The notes under the pieces were generated by a model, which saw nothing but the letters and a program-made list of their open reading frames with translations, was not told where the DNA came from and made no database searches. Shown piece after piece: positions 6,258 to 8,203 of a DNA stretch of 8,203 bases (position 1 is the first letter of the stretch; each line of letters starts with the position of its first letter). The stretch is from positions 1 through 8,203 of the forward strand of contig JAUVLC010000108.1 in the NCBI GenBank assembly GCA_030595925.1, read 5' to 3'. The translations under genes were made by a program, and so were the position numbers. This stretch comes from Clostridia bacterium (GTDB lineage: Bacteria; CBDUZB01; JAGLHV01).

Positions 6258-6980
6258 ATGCGTCGTTTGTTTGTTTTTATGTTTTTGGGGATGATGATAG
6301 TCCCTGGATATTTATGGGGGGAGAAGGTTAAACCAATCAGGGAAGGGATTAAGGTTTATCAGGATAAACTTGGAGTTAAAGGGGATAAAGTTATTGGTGG
6401 ACTTACCTCTGCGGCATCGGTTAAATTCGTTGAAACCAGGGGGAAATGGATTAAAATTAATTTAACGGGGTGGGTTATGAAAAATCAGATGAAAAAAGAT
6501 TCAGATAAGGTTGTTTTACCTAAAGCGGTTATTGAAACAAATTATGGGAAGATTGTTGTGGAGCTTTTTATTGAGCGTGCTCCGCGTACTGTGGAAAATT
6601 TTATAAAACTTACAGAGAAAGAATTTTATAACGGAATTGTTTTCCATCGGGTTATACCGGATTTTATGATTCAGACCGGGGATCCGACAGGGACAGGGCG
6701 GGGAGGGCCGGGATATAAATTTGACGACGAATTTAATTCCGAGCTTAAACATAATAAACCGGGAATACTTTCTATGGCAAATTCCGGACCCAATACCAAT
6801 GGCAGTCAATTTTTTATAATTGTCAAACCCACCCCCTGGCTTAACAATCGTCACACAGTATTCGGACAGGTTGTAGAAGGAATGGAGGTGGTAAATAAAA
6901 TTGTTAATGTTTCCAGAAATAATCAGGATTGTCCATTGGAAAAGGTGGTTATGAAAAAGGTTTCGATTATAAAAAAATAA
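6258..6980 (+). CDS. Exported SH3b-cyclophilin peptidyl-prolyl cis-trans isomerase
   Basis: This 240-residue protein should catalyse cis-trans isomerisation of prolyl bonds in folding envelope proteins. A signal peptide covers about residues 1-21. Residues 24-78 match a bacterial SH3 domain, with VIGGLTSAASVKFVETRGKW then IKINLTGWV. The cyclophilin domain runs from about 89 to the end: IETNYGKIVVELF, FHRVIPDFMIQTGDPTGTGR with Arg131, Phe136 and Gln139 at the catalytic positions of human cyclophilin A, then MANSGPNTNGSQFF and HTVFGQVVEGMEVV. All hallmark residues are present, so it should be active. SH3b domains bind peptidoglycan or proteins, so it may act near the wall. AAGGAGG (6246-6252) lies 5 nt before the ATG. 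It follows the pseudo-archaemetzincin gene by 80 bp on the same strand and may be co-transcribed. The fusion with SH3b is less usual than a lone cyclophilin. Confidence 0.93.
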   Translation: MRRLFVFMFLGMMIVPGYLWGEKVKPIREGIKVYQDKLGVKGDKVIGGLTSAASVKFVETRGKWIKINLTGWVMKNQMKKDSDKVVLPKAVIETNYGKIVVELFIERAPRTVENFIKLTEKEFYNGIVFHRVIPDFMIQTGDPTGTGRGGPGYKFDDEFNSELKHNKPGILSMANSGPNTNGSQFFIIVKPTPWLNNRHTVFGQVVEGMEVVNKIVNVSRNNQDCPLEKVVMKKVSIIKK

Positions 6981-7011
6981 TTTTTTTGATTATTTAAAGA
7001 TACAAATATAT

Positions 7012-7040
7012 TTGACAGGAGTAAATAATTACATTATAAT
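7012..7040 (+). promoter_or_regulatory. Consensus sigma-70 promoter of the GYD gene
   Basis: TTGACA (7012-7017) and TATAAT (7035-7040) are both perfect and are separated by exactly 17 bp. Transcription would start near 7047, about 38 nt before the ATG at 7085. The ribosome binding site AGGAGGT lies at 7074-7080. This is the clearest promoter in the window and implies strong, vegetative expression. Confidence 0.8.
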
Positions 7041-7084
7041 ATATGTATCATTTTAAATCTTAAATCAATTTTCAGGAGGTTAGT

Positions 7085-7369
7085 ATGTCAACATTTTTTA
7101 TGTTAGGCAGGTATTCGTCGGAAGCAGTGAAAGGATTTTCTTCCAAACGTACAAACGAGGCTATCGGTACTATTGAAAAACTTGGTGGGAAAGTAAATGC
7201 TATGTATGCGTTGCTTGGAGCATATGATTTAGTGCTTATTGTAAATTTTCCCGGTTTAGAAGAAGCAATGAAAGCATCAATTGCATTGACTAAATTGACC
7301 GAAATTTCATTTTCTACATTTCCTGCAGTAACTGTAGAACAATTTGATAAAATGATAACTGAAATATAA
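7085..7369 (+). CDS. GYD-domain protein
   Basis: The 94-residue protein is one complete GYD domain (PF08734 type), a small alpha/beta fold related to ferredoxin-like dimeric domains. It has the opening strand TFFMLGRYSSEAVKG, the loop LGGKVNAMYALLGAYDLVLI bearing the name-giving GxYD at GAYD, and helix EEAMKASIALTKL followed by the final strand. The usual family length is about 90-100 residues, so nothing is missing. The biochemical role of the family is not established. It has no signal peptide and should be cytoplasmic, unlike its left neighbours. It has its own consensus promoter and an AGGAGGT ribosome binding site 4 nt before the ATG, so it is probably a separate, well-expressed unit. 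Confidence 0.9.
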   Translation: MSTFFMLGRYSSEAVKGFSSKRTNEAIGTIEKLGGKVNAMYALLGAYDLVLIVNFPGLEEAMKASIALTKLTEISFSTFPAVTVEQFDKMITEI

Positions 7370-7577
7370 AGATAGAAAATGTTTAATTTTAAAAAAAGTT
7401 TTTTTTAAAAAAAGAGAAAGGAGAAATTAGTGGGAAATTGACAAGTGCCACTAACGATTCCATTTTGATTATTTGGTAATACAGCTACGATTTGTTAAAA
7501 TTATTAATAAATAGTGGTTGGCTATATTTTTTGAGGTGTATATATCAACAGCTATTTAGTGAAGGGAAAAGTAAATA
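7370..7577. other. Gene-free stretch with two inverted repeats
   Basis: Homopolymer runs A7-G-T8-A7 occupy 7391-7413. A perfect 7-bp inverted repeat TTAGTGG/CCACTAA (7427-7433 with 7448-7454) encloses a TTGACA at 7438-7443, but no well-placed -10 follows. An imperfect longer inverted repeat pairs 7512-7528 with 7541-7556 (ATAG-GTTG-TATAT type), just before the truncated reading frame at 7578. No known riboswitch or RNA family was recognised. It may be a leader for that frame. Confidence 0.35.
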
Positions 7578-7658
7578 ATGTCAAAATATAAAGAAAAATA
7601 TATCCGAAAAATAATTATTATGATTGCTGTGCTGTTTTTTTTAGTGAATAATAAATAA
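7578..7658 (+). pseudogene. 5' stub of a signal-peptide gene cut off by the IS200-like element
   Basis: A 26-codon frame reads MSKYKEKYIRKIIIMIAVLF then FLVNNK and stop. It has a basic start and a hydrophobic core, typical of an export signal or membrane anchor. GAAGGG at 7561-7566 lies 11 nt before the ATG. The stop codon abuts the IS hairpin at 7659, so the natural 3' part was probably displaced by insertion. The rest of the gene, if it survives, would lie beyond 8203. No product can be named from so short a piece. Confidence 0.55.
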
Positions 7659-7676
7659 CCCCGCTCAAGAGCGGGG
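7659..7676. repeat. IS200-like right-end hairpin
   Basis: This is a perfect 8-bp inverted repeat CCCCGCTC/GAGCGGGG around AA. It is GC-rich in an AT-rich setting and lies 8 bp from the transposase stop codon. It fits the subterminal hairpin recognised as single-stranded DNA by TnpA. Confidence 0.75.
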
Positions 7677-7684
7677 CATTAAAG

Positions 7685-8113
7685 TCAAAACAATTTTAGT
7701 TGTTTGCTCTTTGTTTCATGTTGTTGGTACTTTATATACTTTCTGATTACATCAGCAGTCACTTTGTCACCAACAGTTCGGGCAAAGTATCCATCGTTCC
7801 AGAGTTCTCCACCCCATAACTCTCGCTTTATCAACGGAAACTCTTTAAATACTTTGCTCGCTGATTGACACTTTAATATTTGTACCACTTGCGATATTGA
7901 GTATCTCGGCGGAAAGGACAAAAACAAATGCACATGATCACTCATTACTTCTTGTATATCTATTTCAAAGTCATACTGTTGCGATATTTCTTGAAACATT
8001 TCCTTAACCCTTTTCGCAAGTTTCTCTGTAAATATATTCTTTCGATATTTCGGTACCCATACCAAATGATACTTCGTATCGTATACTGCATGGCTTGTTC
8101 GTTTTATTCCCAT
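7685..8113 (-). CDS. tnpA: IS200/IS605-type Y1 transposase TnpA
   Basis: The 142-residue protein is a single-domain HUH/Y1 transposase (PF01797) that cuts and rejoins single-stranded element ends through a 5'-phosphotyrosine. It carries the conserved opening YDTKYHLVWVPKYRKNIF, the metal-binding HUH motif as His60-Val61-His62 in SDHVHLFLSF, and catalytic Tyr126 with Gln130 in IRKYIKYQQ. Its length is normal (about 130-155) and the frame is intact, so it is probably active. It ends in a basic tail, HETKSKQLKLF. No good Shine-Dalgarno sequence stands before its ATG. The leader instead carries small stem-loops, as is known for IS200, whose expression is kept very low. It lies opposite in direction to every other gene here. 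Confidence 0.95.
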   Translation of the reverse strand: MGIKRTSHAVYDTKYHLVWVPKYRKNIFTEKLAKRVKEMFQEISQQYDFEIDIQEVMSDHVHLFLSFPPRYSISQVVQILKCQSASKVFKEFPLIKRELWGGELWNDGYFARTVGDKVTADVIRKYIKYQQHETKSKQLKLF

Positions 8114-8135
8114 GCTTATAGTATACTATTTTTGA

Positions 8136-8191
8136 TTGCCTTCGGCAATTCAACTTTTCATCTCCGTTCAAGAACGGAGTATTCAAGTTGA
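8136..8191. repeat. IS200-like left-end hairpin and transposase leader stem-loops
   Basis: A perfect stem CTCCGTTC/GAACGGAG (8162-8169 with 8172-8179) is enclosed by an outer pairing TCAACTT/AAGTTGA (8150-8156 with 8185-8191). A second small hairpin TTGCC-TTC-GGCAA sits at 8136-8148, between the end and the transposase start. A 12-bp palindrome ATAGTATACTAT (8118-8129) lies next to the start codon. The first is the likely TnpA recognition hairpin. The others would form in the leader RNA and could limit transposase translation. Confidence 0.65.
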
Positions 8192-8203
8192 GGTTTTTAT
8201 AAA

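Larger units (their letters stand above)
7659..8191 (-). mobile_element. IS200/IS605-family insertion element (tnpA only)
   Basis: The element is defined by a Y1 transposase gene flanked by two end hairpins: CCCCGCTC-AA-GAGCGGGG at 7659-7676 on the transposase 3' side and CTCCGTTC-AA-GAACGGAG at 8162-8179 on its 5' side. There are no terminal inverted repeats and no visible target duplication, as expected for this single-strand-transposing family. There is no tnpB. Exact ends cannot be fixed because cleavage sites lie a few bases outside the hairpins. The coordinates given are the supported minimum. Confidence 0.85.

Noticed and set aside
6516-6854. Minus-strand open frame of 112 codons
   Set aside because: It is fully antisense to the conserved cyclophilin domain; a shadow of its codon pattern.
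7417-7441. AAAGGAG followed by GTG as a tiny gene
   Set aside because: The frame ends after three codons.
7438-7472. TTGACA at 7438-7443 as a promoter
   Set aside because: No acceptable -10 box lies 16-18 bp downstream; the nearest candidate, GATTAT, is 23 bp away.
8004-8186. Minus-strand open frame of 60 codons in another frame
   Set aside because: It overlaps the start of tnpA out of frame and includes the end hairpin, with no family likeness.
7928-8191. Plus-strand open frame of 87 codons
   Set aside because: It is antisense to the transposase and crosses the IS end hairpin; the composition is a reverse image of tnpA.

Overview
The window is AT-rich bacterial DNA from a double-membraned (Gram-negative type) organism. 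It encodes an exported beta-barrel protein ending in Phe, several signal peptides, a periplasmic cyclophilin and strong AGGAGG ribosome binding sites. The gene styles (small secreted beta-sandwich protein, ABC-2 exporter, GYD-domain protein, IS200-like element, many short intergenic repeats) would fit an uncultured candidate-phylum lineage such as the Omnitrophota. That placement is an impression and is not provable from this sequence.

Left part (1-1412): an accessory, rearranged area. It opens with the broken end of a glycoside hydrolase family 3 gene (NagZ type), which runs into an intergenic repeat with AATCTGTG units. A class I SAM methyltransferase gene of the surface-polysaccharide type follows. 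Next comes a non-coding 157-bp MITE-like element with inverted ends, flanked by a perfect 10-bp direct repeat.

Central part (1413-6980): seven same-strand genes, nearly all concerned with the cell envelope. In order they are a two-span membrane protein, a small secreted beta-sandwich protein, an ABC ATPase with its ABC-2 permease (tightly coupled), an outer-membrane beta-barrel protein, an exported TPR plus archaemetzincin-fold protein, and an exported SH3b plus cyclophilin prolyl isomerase. The archaemetzincin-like protein is the most striking item. It keeps the fold and the four-Cys zinc-knuckle part of the family, but every zinc-binding His and the catalytic Glu of HExxHxxGxxH is replaced, so it looks like a secreted pseudo-protease.

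Right part (6981-8203): a GYD-domain protein behind a perfect TTGACA-N17-TATAAT promoter, then about 200 bp without a gene. A signal-peptide-like reading frame follows and is cut off exactly at the hairpin end of an IS200-type element, whose Y1 transposase gene lies on the minus strand.
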